NCBI GenBank assembly: GCA_963832875.1
Contig: CAWHWB010000003.1
Coordinates: 992,001-1,056,000, forward strand
Direction of reading: 5' to 3'
DNA length: 64,000 nucleotides
Origin: AP-15 sp963832875
Lineage (GTDB): Bacteria > Pseudomonadota > Alphaproteobacteria > ATCC43930 > CGMCC-115725
The notes below the pieces were generated by a model, which saw only the letters and a list, made by a program, of their open reading frames with translations, did no database searches and was not told the DNA's origin. The position numbers were made by a program, and so were the translations under genes. This document shows positions 1 through 8,795 of the stretch, piece after piece (positions within the stretch are counted from its first letter, which is position 1; each line of letters starts with the position of its first letter).

Positions 1-824
1 TCTCGCCCGAGATTGGCGTGAGGGTGCGAGCAGCCGCGCGCGGTGCCCGACCACTCGGTACGCCGGCCCGACTGCAGCAGCCGGTAATAAATGTTGGAGC
101 GATCGGAGGTCTGGAAATCATAGACCCGGTCGAAATCCCCGGCGCGCAGCATATGGCGCAGCGCGAACCACCCGCGTAGGTCAAACAGCCGCGGTCGGCG
201 ATCCACCAGGACCGCGTCGAACAGTCCGGTTTGCCGCGCGATTTCGGCGTAGCGGCTGGTCGTCAGCAAGCTCAGATGGTCGCAGGCATGATGGCGCCGG
301 ATCTCCGGCATCGGGCCGAGCGCCTGGATAAAATCGCCGAGCGCGCCGAGCTTGACGATTAGGATGCGACGCCGTCGAAAGGTGCTTGGCGGGGCGCCGG
401 GCTGCGTTCGCAGGCGCGACAGGGCATCGAGATCGATATGCTCCGCGAGCTTCTCGAACGCGCGGAAAACCGCCGCGTGCCCGGCGATCTCGGCGGACCC
501 AATGGCGGCGTGCAGCGCATCGATCACCCGTTGAGCCGCGATCACGGGCGCAGAGTCGGCGGCCCCGGCCAGGAACTGCCGTGCAATTGCGGCCGTCTGC
601 GGCGCGGCGAGGATGCGCCGGCCGGCACGGCGCAGCCCGAGAGGCTGGCCGGACAGGTGAGCGAGGCAGATTTCGCTGCCGCAGCCGTGGCGCAGCCGGT
701 GGATGTCGCAGGCGATCCGGTAGCGGCGATCGACCCCGCGCCGGGTCTCGTTCCACGTAAAGAAAGCATTGAGCGGGGTCGCATCGGGAAAGGCGCTCGC
801 GCGCAGTTGAGGTGGAGATGTCAT
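1..824 (-). CDS. Glycosyltransferase family 9 (heptosyltransferase-like), partial
   Basis: This reading frame starts at ATG 824 and runs off the left edge, so the C-terminal part is missing. From about residue 154 it shows the start of a family 9 glycosyltransferase domain, with the pattern ILIVKLGALGDFIQALGPMP. That is the nucleotide-sugar fold seen in ADP-heptose:LPS heptosyltransferases. In that family the enzyme adds sugar to lipid A core or another surface glycan at the inner membrane face. About 150 residues precede the domain, which is longer than usual. This extension contains FFTWNETRRG and a Cys/His-rich stretch that I do not recognise. The methyltransferase at 1503 is on the opposite strand. 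The family call is fairly sure; the acceptor is unknown. Confidence 0.75.
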   Translation of the reverse strand, partial: MTSPPQLRASAFPDATPLNAFFTWNETRRGVDRRYRIACDIHRLRHGCGSEICLAHLSGQPLGLRRAGRRILAAPQTAAIARQFLAGAADSAPVIAAQRVIDALHAAIGSAEIAGHAAVFRAFEKLAEHIDLDALSRLRTQPGAPPSTFRRRRILIVKLGALGDFIQALGPMPEIRRHHACDHLSLLTTSRYAEIARQTGLFDAVLVDRRPRLFDLRGWFALRHMLRAGDFDRVYDFQTSDRSNIYYRLLQSGRRTEWSGTARGCSHPHANLGR

Positions 825-1502
825 TGGTGGGGCGGGCGGAATGCACGGATGTCCATGATTGGCCGGGAGCATCGTCGAACAGGCGGGGCGTCGAGCGGGC
901 GGGCGGGCGAAACCCGCGGGCGCCGAATCGCTCGCGATCGGGAAGACACCCCCGAGCTGCCGGATCGGATTCGCCGCTTGCCCATTCCAGACCAATCCGG
1001 GGAGTGCTACCGCTCGGAGCTGTCGGCAATCTTACAGCTCTGCGGCGCCCAACGGTCGCCGGCTGGTAAACGGGTCTCTCCGCTTCTGCCGCCTTGACAT
1101 CGGTTTATCGGGACTGCTGTTGTAGTCTGGGATATCGGGGCCGGCCGCAGCGAATTCCAACCACGACCGGCGGCGAGGGAGTTCAACCCAGTTCGGCGCC
1201 ACTTTCAAGGATGGCGGTTTCGCGAGCGCGAGCGCTCGTGAGCAAACGCGGACCCTGTCCCGGCAGGCCCGAATTAGGGCAATCGCCGCTCCGGGTACTG
1301 CCGGTGCCGGGTCGGCGCGGGATGAGGAGGCTCGGCGGCTGCGCGGTCCGTAACCGGGCGCTCGGCACTCTGGCCGGCGTGCCGCTCGATCACGCGCCGA
1401 GCCCGTTCGTCGCCTGGGGGCGCTGGCGCTCCCGGCGCGCGCGTAGCGCTCTTTTGTCGCTCCGGACCCTTGCACGTCGGTAGGTTTCGGGAGCCGTTCG
1501 CG
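825..1502. other. 678-base stretch with no convincing gene
   Basis: This lies between two divergent genes. Open frames cross it in several phases, but their translations are arginine- and proline-rich shadows without recognisable motifs. A TTGACA hexamer at 1094-1099 has no well-spaced -10 partner. I see no RNA gene or repeat. It may hold the promoters of the two flanking genes. Confidence 0.5.
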
Positions 1503-2162
1503 ATGTTCGAAACCGAAGCTCGCTGGCTGTGCCGCGCGCTCGACCGGTTTGCGCCCGACCGCCTGTCGCCGCTGCTCAATCTGGGCAGCAGCTCGGCCGC
1601 GTTTCGCGAACAGGTACAGCCCTGGACCGAGTGCCGGCTGTTCGGTCCCCTGCGCGCCCGCGGCATCGACGTTGTGCATGTCGATATGCGCGACGCGCCG
1701 GGGGTCGATGTCCGGGCCGACCTGACCGATCCCGCCGATCTGCCGCAACTGCGCGCCCGCCGGCCGCGGGCGCTGTTGTGCTGCAACCTGTTGGAGCATG
1801 TCAGCGGCCCCGACCGGCTCGCGCGCCACTGCCTTGATCTGTTGGAAACCGGCGGTCTGGTCTTTGTCACGGTGCCGTTCAGCTATCCCTATCACCGCGA
1901 TCCGATCGACACGATGTACCGGCCGAGCCCGGCCGATGTCACCGCCCTGTTCGCCGGGGCGCGTCGGCTCGACGCTGGGATCATCGGCACCGGCCTGTCC
2001 TACCGGGACGAAGTACGGGAGCGGCCGTGGCTTTTACTGCGCCAGGTCGCGCGCTTTCCGGTGCCGTTCCTGTCGTTGACGCGGTGGAAGCGATCGATGG
2101 CCAAGCTCTACTGGCTCGGCGCCGAATACCAAATCACGTGCGGCGTATTCGAGAAGCTGTGA
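1503..2162 (+). CDS. SAM-dependent methyltransferase-like protein
   Basis: The product is 219 residues if started at ATG 1503, which has a GGAG element about 11 bases upstream; a longer frame from 1470 lacks support. It resembles a small class I methyltransferase. LLNLGSSS at residues 24-31 stands where the glycine-rich SAM loop should be. VHVDMRD follows near residue 58. CCNLLEHV at 93-100 resembles the post-motif segment of family 11/25 enzymes. The usual GxGxG loop is weak, so SAM binding is inferred. Next to a surface-glycan glycosyltransferase it may modify a sugar, but no substrate can be assigned. Confidence 0.65.
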   Translation: MFETEARWLCRALDRFAPDRLSPLLNLGSSSAAFREQVQPWTECRLFGPLRARGIDVVHVDMRDAPGVDVRADLTDPADLPQLRARRPRALLCCNLLEHVSGPDRLARHCLDLLETGGLVFVTVPFSYPYHRDPIDTMYRPSPADVTALFAGARRLDAGIIGTGLSYRDEVRERPWLLLRQVARFPVPFLSLTRWKRSMAKLYWLGAEYQITCGVFEKL

Positions 2163-2270
2163 GGCCGCGGCCTCCGGTACGCCGGTCGCGAGCACCGTTG
2201 CTGCCACACGTCGCCGCCGGGCGGCGATCAGGCGTTGTCCGCGCGCGGTGGTGGTCGCTACACTCCCCCG

Positions 2271-2939
2271 ATGCGCGTCCTTTATCACGTTTTGCTGTCC
2301 CCGAACGCGCGCAAGGTGCGCGTCGTGCTGCGGGAGAAGAGCCTCGATTTCACGCTGAAGGCTGAGAAGACCTGGGAACGGCGCCCGGAGTTTCTGGCGC
2401 TCAACCCGGCCGGCGAGGTACCGGTGCTGATCGAGCCGGACGGCACGGTGCTCGCCGATTCGATGGCGATCGTCGAATACCTCGATGAAGTCTACCGCGA
2501 GAAGATGCTAATCGGCATCAATCCGGTCGACCGAGCCGAAGTACGGCGCTTGACTGCGTGGTTCGATATCAAGATGACCGCCGAAGTCACCGATAATCTG
2601 CTCGGCGAAAAGATGATGAAGCGCTATCTCGGCGACCGGCAGCCGAACTCGCAGGCGATTCGCGCGGGCCACGCCAATCTGCCGCACCACCTCGACTATA
2701 TCGGCTATCTGGTCGACCGGCGGCGCTGGCTCGCGGGCGACCATTTCTCGATCGCCGACATCGCCGCGGCGGCGCAGCTGTCGAGCCTCGACTATCTGGG
2801 CGACGTGCCATGGGAGGCGCACGAGCCGGCCAAGGAATGGTATGCGCGGATCAAGTCGCGGCCGAGCTTCCGCCCGATCCTCGCCGACCACGTGCCGGGG
2901 GTGCCGCCGCCCGCGCACTACGCCGACCTCGATTTCTGA
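2271..2939 (+). CDS. Glutathione S-transferase family protein
   Basis: The product is 222 residues with the two-domain GST layout. The N-terminal thioredoxin-like domain (about 1-80) has a Ser/Asn-containing LLSPNARKVR start. It continues with NPAGEVPVL, carrying the cis-proline that contacts glutathione, and the DSMAIVEYLDE segment. The all-helical C-terminal domain carries the FSIADI N-capping box near residue 160. ATG 2271 fits the family start; a frame extending back to 2235 does not. GSTs conjugate glutathione to electrophiles or isomerise substrates in the cytoplasm, and this one could be a maleylacetoacetate isomerase relative. It converges on the MFS gene, with about 40 bases between stops. 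Confidence 0.85.
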   Translation: MRVLYHVLLSPNARKVRVVLREKSLDFTLKAEKTWERRPEFLALNPAGEVPVLIEPDGTVLADSMAIVEYLDEVYREKMLIGINPVDRAEVRRLTAWFDIKMTAEVTDNLLGEKMMKRYLGDRQPNSQAIRAGHANLPHHLDYIGYLVDRRRWLAGDHFSIADIAAAAQLSSLDYLGDVPWEAHEPAKEWYARIKSRPSFRPILADHVPGVPPPAHYADLDF

Positions 2940-2978
2940 AGGCTGCGCCATGCGATTGCGAGGGCGTAGCCCTGCGCC

Positions 2979-4283
2979 TTACACCGGCGGGTATGGCCGC
3001 GCCTGGTCCGGCGAAGGCGAAGGCGCGGGTCGCGTTTCCGGCATCGCCGCGGCGACGAGGGCGGCGGCGCAGAGCCCGACGCCGGCTAGGCTCAGAAAAG
3101 AGGCGGCGCCGCCGAACCGATCGGCCACCAGCCCGGCCGCGGTCGTGCTCAAGGTGGCGCCGCCGCCGATGGCGAGACCGACCAGGCCGAGGCAGGTCGT
3201 GTAGTAGCCGGTCCGGCGGGTGATGTCGGCGACGATCAGCGGCGTCAGCACGCCCAAGGCGGCCGCACTCAGCCCGTCGAGCAGCTGGATCAGGATCATC
3301 GCATAGGGATCGGCGATGACCGCCAGCAGCAGCCCGCGGATCGGCAGCACGGTAAAGCCGATCAGCAGAATCGGACGTCGGCCCCAATGCTCGGCGGCCC
3401 GCCCCGCCCACGGCGCGACGAGTGCGGTGATGAATTGCGGACCGACGATGCAGGCGGCGATCACCAATGGCGCGGCGCGGCCCGCGCGCTGCGTCACCAG
3501 CCCGGCCGCAATCGGCAGCATCGCCGCGTTGGCGAGCTGGAACAGGGCGGCGCAAAGGCCGAACACCAGCAGCCTGCGGTCGGCGAGAAACCGCCAGGAT
3601 CGGACGGGAGCTTCGGGCGGGTTGGGCGATTGGGCGGACGGTGCGGCCTCTGGCACATCTGGCGAGCGCGAGGAATGCTCTCGGCCGATCGTCTGGAGCG
3701 CGGCCAGCGCCGGAAAGCCGAGCGCCGCGGTCAACAGAAAGATGGCGCGGCCGGACAGATAATAACCGCACAGGCCCATCAATCCTGCGGCGAAGGCGTT
3801 GCCGAGAGCCGCATAGCGGGCGTTGCGGCCGAGCCTCTCGCCGAGGGCGCGGTGGCCAACCAGCGCGAGGCTCAGCGCGGCGATCGCCGGGCCCAGCGCC
3901 GAGCTGGCAAAGGCGTGCAGCACCTCGGCCGAGGCGATCGGCAGGAAGGCCGGCCACACCCCGATGCACAGCGCGCTCGCCATCACTGCGATGATCGACA
4001 ACGCTGCCGCCGTCCGCTTGCTTCGGATGGCATCGACCAACGCTCCGCCCGGCACCTGGCTCGCCATCGCTGCGATCGTGCCGGCGCTCAGCACCTCGCC
4101 GATCGCGCCGAGGGTCCAGCCGGCGCCGGTCAGATAGACCGAGATGAACGGGCCAAAGCCGGTCTGGAAATTGGCGACAAAGAAGTTGAGCCAATCGAGC
4201 CCACGCCGATCGCGGTCCGTCGCCGCGGGAAATTCCCCGGGCGATCCGCGATCCGCGACCTCGCTGGAACGGCAATCGCGAAT
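2979..4283 (-). CDS. Major facilitator superfamily transporter, start codon unclear
   Basis: The product is a polytopic inner-membrane protein of about 430 residues with twelve predicted helices and a proline/serine-rich central loop (around SPDVPEAAPSAQSPNPPEAP). The second half contains AEHWGRRPILL, an MFS loop signature. The family-typical first helix LDWLNFFVANFQTGFGP begins at 4199. No ATG, GTG or TTG occurs in frame between the upstream stop at 4338-4340 and GTG 4094, which lies inside the second helix. The given start is a placeholder at ATT 4283. Either a rare start is used or the 5' end is damaged. The frame opens 5 bases after the broken PRC-barrel gene on the same strand. The substrate is unknown. 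Confidence 0.7.
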   Translation of the reverse strand: MRDCRSSEVADRGSPGEFPAATDRDRRGLDWLNFFVANFQTGFGPFISVYLTGAGWTLGAIGEVLSAGTIAAMASQVPGGALVDAIRSKRTAAALSIIAVMASALCIGVWPAFLPIASAEVLHAFASSALGPAIAALSLALVGHRALGERLGRNARYAALGNAFAAGLMGLCGYYLSGRAIFLLTAALGFPALAALQTIGREHSSRSPDVPEAAPSAQSPNPPEAPVRSWRFLADRRLLVFGLCAALFQLANAAMLPIAAGLVTQRAGRAAPLVIAACIVGPQFITALVAPWAGRAAEHWGRRPILLIGFTVLPIRGLLLAVIADPYAMILIQLLDGLSAAALGVLTPLIVADITRRTGYYTTCLGLVGLAIGGGATLSTTAAGLVADRFGGAASFLSLAGVGLCAAALVAAAMPETRPAPSPSPDQARPYPPV

Positions 4284-4287
4284 GGCG

Positions 4288-4936
4288 TCACCGAGCGGTA
4301 TCGGGGGACGGTTGGCTCTGGTCCGAGCGCGGCAGGGTCACGATCGAGACCGGCTTGTCCGGGCCCTGGTATTCGGGGGCGGTCTCCAGCTGCTTGCGCG
4401 CGATATCGAGGGCGATGACGTTTTTCTGATCGCCGGTGTCAAACAGCAAGGCGCCCCATCCGATCGCAATTTTGCGAAGTCCCGACCCCGAGGAACCCGC
4501 CGAAATCGATGACAGCGGCGCGCGGCTTGCCGGTCCCGTCGAACAGCACGTCGACGATTGGCCCCATCTTCTCGCCGGTCGCACTGACCACGTCCTTGCC
4601 GAGGATGGGCATCAGATAGTCCCCCGGCATGCGCTGAAGGTCCGCGCTGTGCGGCGGGGCGCCGCCGCTCGGCGCGGCCTGGGCGGCGAGGGCCGGCGCC
4701 GGCCCGGGCGGCTGGAGGAGGATGACGATCGCCACCGGTGCAGCGAGCAGCACAACGCGCAGCCGCCGGCGCACGAACTCCGGTGCTCGCAAGGCAGTAT
4801 CGGTCGCGGCTTGGTTGAAGCTCCGGACGGGTGCGACATCGCGCCGCGGATGCGACTCGGGCCTGCGCCGCGGAACGCATCGAGCGCGCCGGCGATCGAG
4901 TATTAGCCGGCTGGGCTTCAACGTGCGCTGCTCCAT
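4288..4936 (-). pseudogene. PRC-barrel domain protein, frameshifted as given
   Basis: ATG 4936 follows an AGAGGAA element. The product has a basic N-terminus, a hydrophobic segment (VVLLAAPVAIVILLQPPG) and an Ala-rich region. A PRC-barrel domain then begins at MPGDYLMPILGKDVVSATGE and continues to AAVIDFGGFLGVG. At about 4484 the frame must shift: the domain resumes in the next phase as LRKIAIGWGALLFD and ends at 4288. Removing one base restores a continuous protein of about 215 residues. PRC-barrel proteins of this exported alphaproteobacterial type have no well-defined reaction. Either the gene is broken or the sequence has one extra base. Confidence 0.7.
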
Positions 4937-5047
4937 GCAGGAATAAATTCCTCTCGATCCCGTTAACGCCCAGTAGGCTGGTCCGCAAATCGGAGTACGG
5001 CCTGATCCTTTAACGCGGACGTCGAATGAACCTCGGGAGTCCATTGG

Positions 5048-5108
5048 TGTCAACATCATGTCAACGAAGGAATCCGGTTGGCTTAAGTTGAGACTTGCCG
5101 TTCAACTT
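5048..5108. promoter_or_regulatory. Direct and inverted repeats upstream of the ABC exporter
   Basis: Two TGTCAAC copies (5048-5054 and 5059-5065) are spaced by exactly one helical turn. AAGTTGA (5085-5091) and TCAACTT (5102-5108) form an inverted pair with a 10-base spacer. They lie just before the GGGGAG ribosome site and ATG 5131. This could be a repressor operator or a 5' leader hairpin. No regulator gene is adjacent. Confidence 0.35.
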
Positions 5109-5130
5109 TGGGGAGATCGGGAAATACGTA

Positions 5131-7050
5131 ATGAGTTCAGAACGAGCGACAGAGGCACCGTGCCGCAGCCCGGTCGCGATTGCCCGGCTGAAAATCGCCG
5201 GGACCGGCGGCGCCGACCCCCAGTCGAAGCAGCGCCAACCGCGGAGCGAACCCTGGCGCGAGCCTGAGCGCGAAACTCGGCCGGATGCGGGGGCCGCGTC
5301 CTTTCCCCGGCGGCCGATGGCGTTCCTGTGGCACTACGCCAAGCGGCGGCCGCTGCTGCACCTGACGGCAATCGCCGCGGTCGCCGGCGCCGCCAGTTTC
5401 GCCTGTGTCGCCCAGTACGGCCTGAAACTGATCGTCGACGGGATGGCGGCCGGTCCGCAGCATATCGCGCAGGTCTGGTGGGCGTTGGGCGTCTTCGCTG
5501 CGCTGACGGCAGGCGAAAGCATGCTGTGGCGCGTTGGCAGCTGGCTCGGGTACCGCTCGATGCTGATCGACAAGGCCGAAGCGAAATTCGATCTGTTCAA
5601 CCATCTGAGCGGCCATTGCAGCCGCTATTTTGCCGATCGGATGGGAGGTGCGCTGGCCAACCGGGTCTCGGCTGTCGGCAATTCGATCCAGCAGGTGCAT
5701 TCGATCACCTTGTTCAACATCGCTCCGGTGTGCGCCGATTTCGTCGCGGCGCTGGCGATGTTGGCGACCGTGGAGTGGCACCTGGTCGCCGCCCTTTGCG
5801 CCTTTGTCGCGGTGATGGCCGGCATGCTCGCCCGGTTCAGCCATTGCGGCGCGCCGCGGCACCGCCTGCATGCCGATCGCGCCGCCGAGGTCGGCGGCGA
5901 GCTGGTCGATGTTTTGTCGAACATCTGGCTGGTCAAGGCGTTCTCGGCGCGGGCCCGCGAACGCGCCCGGTTCGAGCGGCTGCTGCGCAGCGAAGAGAGC
6001 GCACATCGCAGCAGCCTGATGTATGTCGAGCGGTTGCGCGTCTGCCATGATCTCGGCTTGTGGCTGATGGCGGGCGCCATGCTCGCCTGGACCCTGCATC
6101 TGTGGAGCCGGGGACGGATCAGCCCCGGCGACGTGATCCTGACCGTGGCACTGGCCCTGCGCATCCTGCACGGCTCGCGGGATTTCGCCTTCGCCATGGT
6201 CAACGCCACCCAGTACATCGGCCGCATCGCCGAATTGATCGAGGTGATCGGCGAAAATCATCGGGTGCTTGACCGGCCGGGGGCGGCCGAATGGGTCCAT
6301 TTGGGTGGCAGCATCGCCTTCGAGGACGTCGATTTCCGCTATCCCGGCGGACAGCAGGTGTTTCGCGGCCTGACGCTGCGGCTGCGGCCGGGCGAACGCG
6401 TTGCCATCGTCGGTCCTTCCGGCGCCGGCAAATCGACCTTGATCAGTCTCTTGCAGCGGCTGGTCGATCCCGACCGCGGGCATATTCTGGTCGACGATCA
6501 GGACAGCCGGGCGATGACCCAGGACAGCCTGCGGGCCGCCATCGCCGTGGTGCCGCAGGAGATCTCGCTGCTGCACCGCTCGGTGCGCGAAAACATCCGC
6601 TATGCCCGTCCCGATGCCGCCGACGCCGAGGTCTTGGCCGCGGCGCGAGCGGCGCGCTGCGACGATTTTATCCGCGAGTTGCCGCTAGGCTACGACACCA
6701 TCGTCGGCGAACGCGGCGCCAAGCTGTCGGGCGGGCAGCGGCAGCGCATCGGCATCGCCCGGGCATTGCTGAAGGACGCCCCGATCATCGTCCTCGACGA
6801 GGCGACCTCGGCGCTCGACAGCGCCTCCGAGATCGAAGTGCAGCAGGCGCTGGGCGCGCTGATGCGCGGGCGCACCGTGCTGGCGATCGCCCACCGGCTG
6901 TCGACGGTTGCCGATTTCGACCGGGTCGTCGTGCTCGAGCGGGGGACGATCGTCGAGGACGGCAGCCCCGCGGAACTCCGCCGCCGCCGCGGCCGGTTCG
7001 ATCGGATGTGCCGGCTACAGGAAAGCAACGTCATCGAGCTTGCCGGCTGA
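5131..7050 (+). CDS. ABC exporter, fused membrane and ATPase domains
   Basis: The product is 639 residues, a half-transporter of the ABCB/MsbA type. After about 65 hydrophilic residues comes a six-helix type 1 exporter domain (roughly 70-370). The nucleotide-binding domain follows, with Walker A GPSGAGKST near residue 428, Q-loop VVPQE, signature LSGGQRQR near 532, Walker B IIVLDEAT and H-loop AIAHRLST. Such proteins work as homo- or heterodimers, driving lipids, peptides or drugs across the inner membrane. ATG 5131 is preferred over TTG 5095 because GGGGAG lies well placed before it. No partner half-transporter is adjacent, so a homodimer is likely. The substrate is unknown. Confidence 0.9.
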   Translation: MSSERATEAPCRSPVAIARLKIAGTGGADPQSKQRQPRSEPWREPERETRPDAGAASFPRRPMAFLWHYAKRRPLLHLTAIAAVAGAASFACVAQYGLKLIVDGMAAGPQHIAQVWWALGVFAALTAGESMLWRVGSWLGYRSMLIDKAEAKFDLFNHLSGHCSRYFADRMGGALANRVSAVGNSIQQVHSITLFNIAPVCADFVAALAMLATVEWHLVAALCAFVAVMAGMLARFSHCGAPRHRLHADRAAEVGGELVDVLSNIWLVKAFSARARERARFERLLRSEESAHRSSLMYVERLRVCHDLGLWLMAGAMLAWTLHLWSRGRISPGDVILTVALALRILHGSRDFAFAMVNATQYIGRIAELIEVIGENHRVLDRPGAAEWVHLGGSIAFEDVDFRYPGGQQVFRGLTLRLRPGERVAIVGPSGAGKSTLISLLQRLVDPDRGHILVDDQDSRAMTQDSLRAAIAVVPQEISLLHRSVRENIRYARPDAADAEVLAAARAARCDDFIRELPLGYDTIVGERGAKLSGGQRQRIGIARALLKDAPIIVLDEATSALDSASEIEVQQALGALMRGRTVLAIAHRLSTVADFDRVVVLERGTIVEDGSPAELRRRRGRFDRMCRLQESNVIELAG

Positions 7051-7080
7051 GGCCTCGGCTCCTCGGCGCGCCCGGTCAGT

Positions 7081-7458
7081 TCAGTCCGCGTAATAGTGAG
7101 TTTCGTAGAGCAGGCAACCGCCATTCGACTTGAACGGGCCGTGCACCGCCCCAGGCGGCCGGCAGGCGTAGGTGCCGGAGGGGAAGTTCTCGCCACCCTG
7201 GCCCCGTGCGTCGTTGCCGACGGTCAGGTCCCCCGAAACCAGGTAGACCTCTTCCCAGTAATCATGAACGAACGGCGCCGTCGTGAACACGCCCGGCGCA
7301 AAACGGAGGAGACGGGTGCGGCTGCCGCGCCGCCCTTTCTCGTCGAGCGCGCCGGCCAGGATCTTCTGCTCGATGCCGGACGGGTAGCCCGGCGGCGTTT
7401 CCCAGCCGGAGCTCATGTCGACCGGGTGAAATTCGAGATGCGGCTTGTCGGGGTGCAT
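7081..7458 (-). CDS. Small cupin-domain protein
   Basis: The product is 125 residues with one cupin barrel. Metal-ligand candidates sit in the usual order: His65 and Glu69/Glu70 in FVHDYWEEVYLVSGDL, and His106 in RPPGAVHGPF. Single cupins of this size resemble the ChrR C-terminal domain and small dioxygenase-like proteins; the reaction cannot be predicted. It converges with the ABC exporter and diverges from the dehydrogenase at 7624. Confidence 0.75.
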   Translation of the reverse strand: MHPDKPHLEFHPVDMSSGWETPPGYPSGIEQKILAGALDEKGRRGSRTRLLRFAPGVFTTAPFVHDYWEEVYLVSGDLTVGNDARGQGGENFPSGTYACRPPGAVHGPFKSNGGCLLYETHYYAD

Positions 7459-7623
7459 CGGGCGGGTTCCTCGTCGTCAGCGAATGCATGGCTTTACTCC
7501 GTCTGCGCGGAATGCGGCAATCCCGCCTCGCTGCACCTGATCGACCGCTCTGCGGGGTTACCACGCCCGGCCGAAAGGGCGTAGGCTCCACATCCTGGGT
7601 GCCATAACCATCCGGAGGGAGCG

Positions 7624-8670
7624 ATGCGCGGCGTGGTCTTCACCGGCGAGCGGGAAATCGAGCTGATGGAATTTCCGGACCCGACCCCGGGGCCGGGCGA
7701 GGTCGTCGTCGAGATGAAGGCCTCGGGGATGTGCGGCAGCGACCTGCACCAGTACCGCCGTCCGAAATCCGGTGGTGCGAGCGGCGGGTTGCCGGTCAAC
7801 CCCGACCCGGTCATCGGCGGACACGAGCCCTGCGGCGTCGTCGCCGCGATCGGCCCCGGCGTCGATGCCAAGCAGGCCAGGATCGGCGATCGCGTCATGG
7901 TGCACCATTACAAGGGCTGCACCGTGTGCAGCCATTGCCGCTCGGGCTGGTCGCAGCTGTGCCAGGAGCAGCCGGTCCTGGTCTACGGCAACAACGCCCA
8001 TGGCGGGCACGCGCGCTGGCTGAAGGTGCCGGCCTTTACCCTGGTGCCGCTAGACGACGAATTGTCGTTTGCGGCCGGGGCGGCGATCGCCTGCGGCACC
8101 GGAACCGCCTACGGCGCGCTGCGCCGGCTGAACCTCTCGGGCAACGATACGATCGCGCTGTTCGGCCAGGGGCCGGTCGGCTTGTCCGCGACCCAGCTCG
8201 CCGCGGCGATGGGGGCGCGGGTCATCGCCCTCGATGTCAGCCCCGAGCGGCTGGAGCGGGCCAAGGAATTCGGCGCCTGGGAGACGGTCAACCCGCGCTC
8301 CAACGACCCCGTTGGCGCCATTAAGGACCTGACCCATGGCGGTGCCGACTGCACTCTCGACACATCGAGCCAGCCCGAAGGCCGCATCGCCGCGGTGCGC
8401 AGCGCCAAGGTGTGGGGCACCGTCGCCTTTGTCGGCGAGCGCAACAACGTGACCATCGACGTTAGCCCCGACATGCTCCGGAAGCAGCTGACGATAATCG
8501 GCTCGTGGACCTTCTCGTGGCAGGGTCAAGCCGACTGCGCGAAGTTCTGCGTCGATCGAAAGGTCGATGTCGACCGGCTCTTCACCCACCGATGGAAGCT
8601 CGAGCAAGCCGAGGAAGCCTACCGCCTGTTCGACACCCAGACCACCGGCAAGGGCGTCTTCCTGATGTAA
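7624..8670 (+). CDS. Zinc-dependent medium-chain dehydrogenase
   Basis: The product is 348 residues, the normal length for the zinc alcohol/polyol dehydrogenase family. Catalytic zinc ligands are Cys37 (GMCGSD) and His67-Glu68 (GGHEP). Structural zinc cysteines lie at about 99, 102, 105 and 113 (CTVCSHC and SQLC). The Rossmann loop GQGPVGL is at 181-187. An acidic residue after it (ALDVSPERL) suggests NAD preference. It would oxidise an alcohol or polyol to the carbonyl in the cytoplasm. A GGAGGGA ribosome site precedes ATG 7624. It reads in the same direction as the unknown gene at 8796 and the MmgE/PrpD gene, so it may share a catabolic role. The substrate is unknown. Confidence 0.88.
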   Translation: MRGVVFTGEREIELMEFPDPTPGPGEVVVEMKASGMCGSDLHQYRRPKSGGASGGLPVNPDPVIGGHEPCGVVAAIGPGVDAKQARIGDRVMVHHYKGCTVCSHCRSGWSQLCQEQPVLVYGNNAHGGHARWLKVPAFTLVPLDDELSFAAGAAIACGTGTAYGALRRLNLSGNDTIALFGQGPVGLSATQLAAAMGARVIALDVSPERLERAKEFGAWETVNPRSNDPVGAIKDLTHGGADCTLDTSSQPEGRIAAVRSAKVWGTVAFVGERNNVTIDVSPDMLRKQLTIIGSWTFSWQGQADCAKFCVDRKVDVDRLFTHRWKLEQAEEAYRLFDTQTTGKGVFLM

Positions 8671-8795
8671 CGCGCCGAGGGCTCCTCACCGATCGAGAAG
8701 GCGCGCGGCCGCTAACGCGGGGGTCCTCGGTCATGGCGCCCGGGCCGGGCATCGATTACGATCGGCCGGTCCGTGCTTGGAGGGAGGACTTCGCG

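Noticed and set aside
1094..1128. Promoter from TTGACA at 1094
   Set aside because: The nearest -10-like hexamers are 21-23 bases away, too far for sigma70.
1094..1483. A 129-codon plus-strand gene
   Set aside because: The translation is Arg/Pro-rich without motifs, and no ribosome site supports it.
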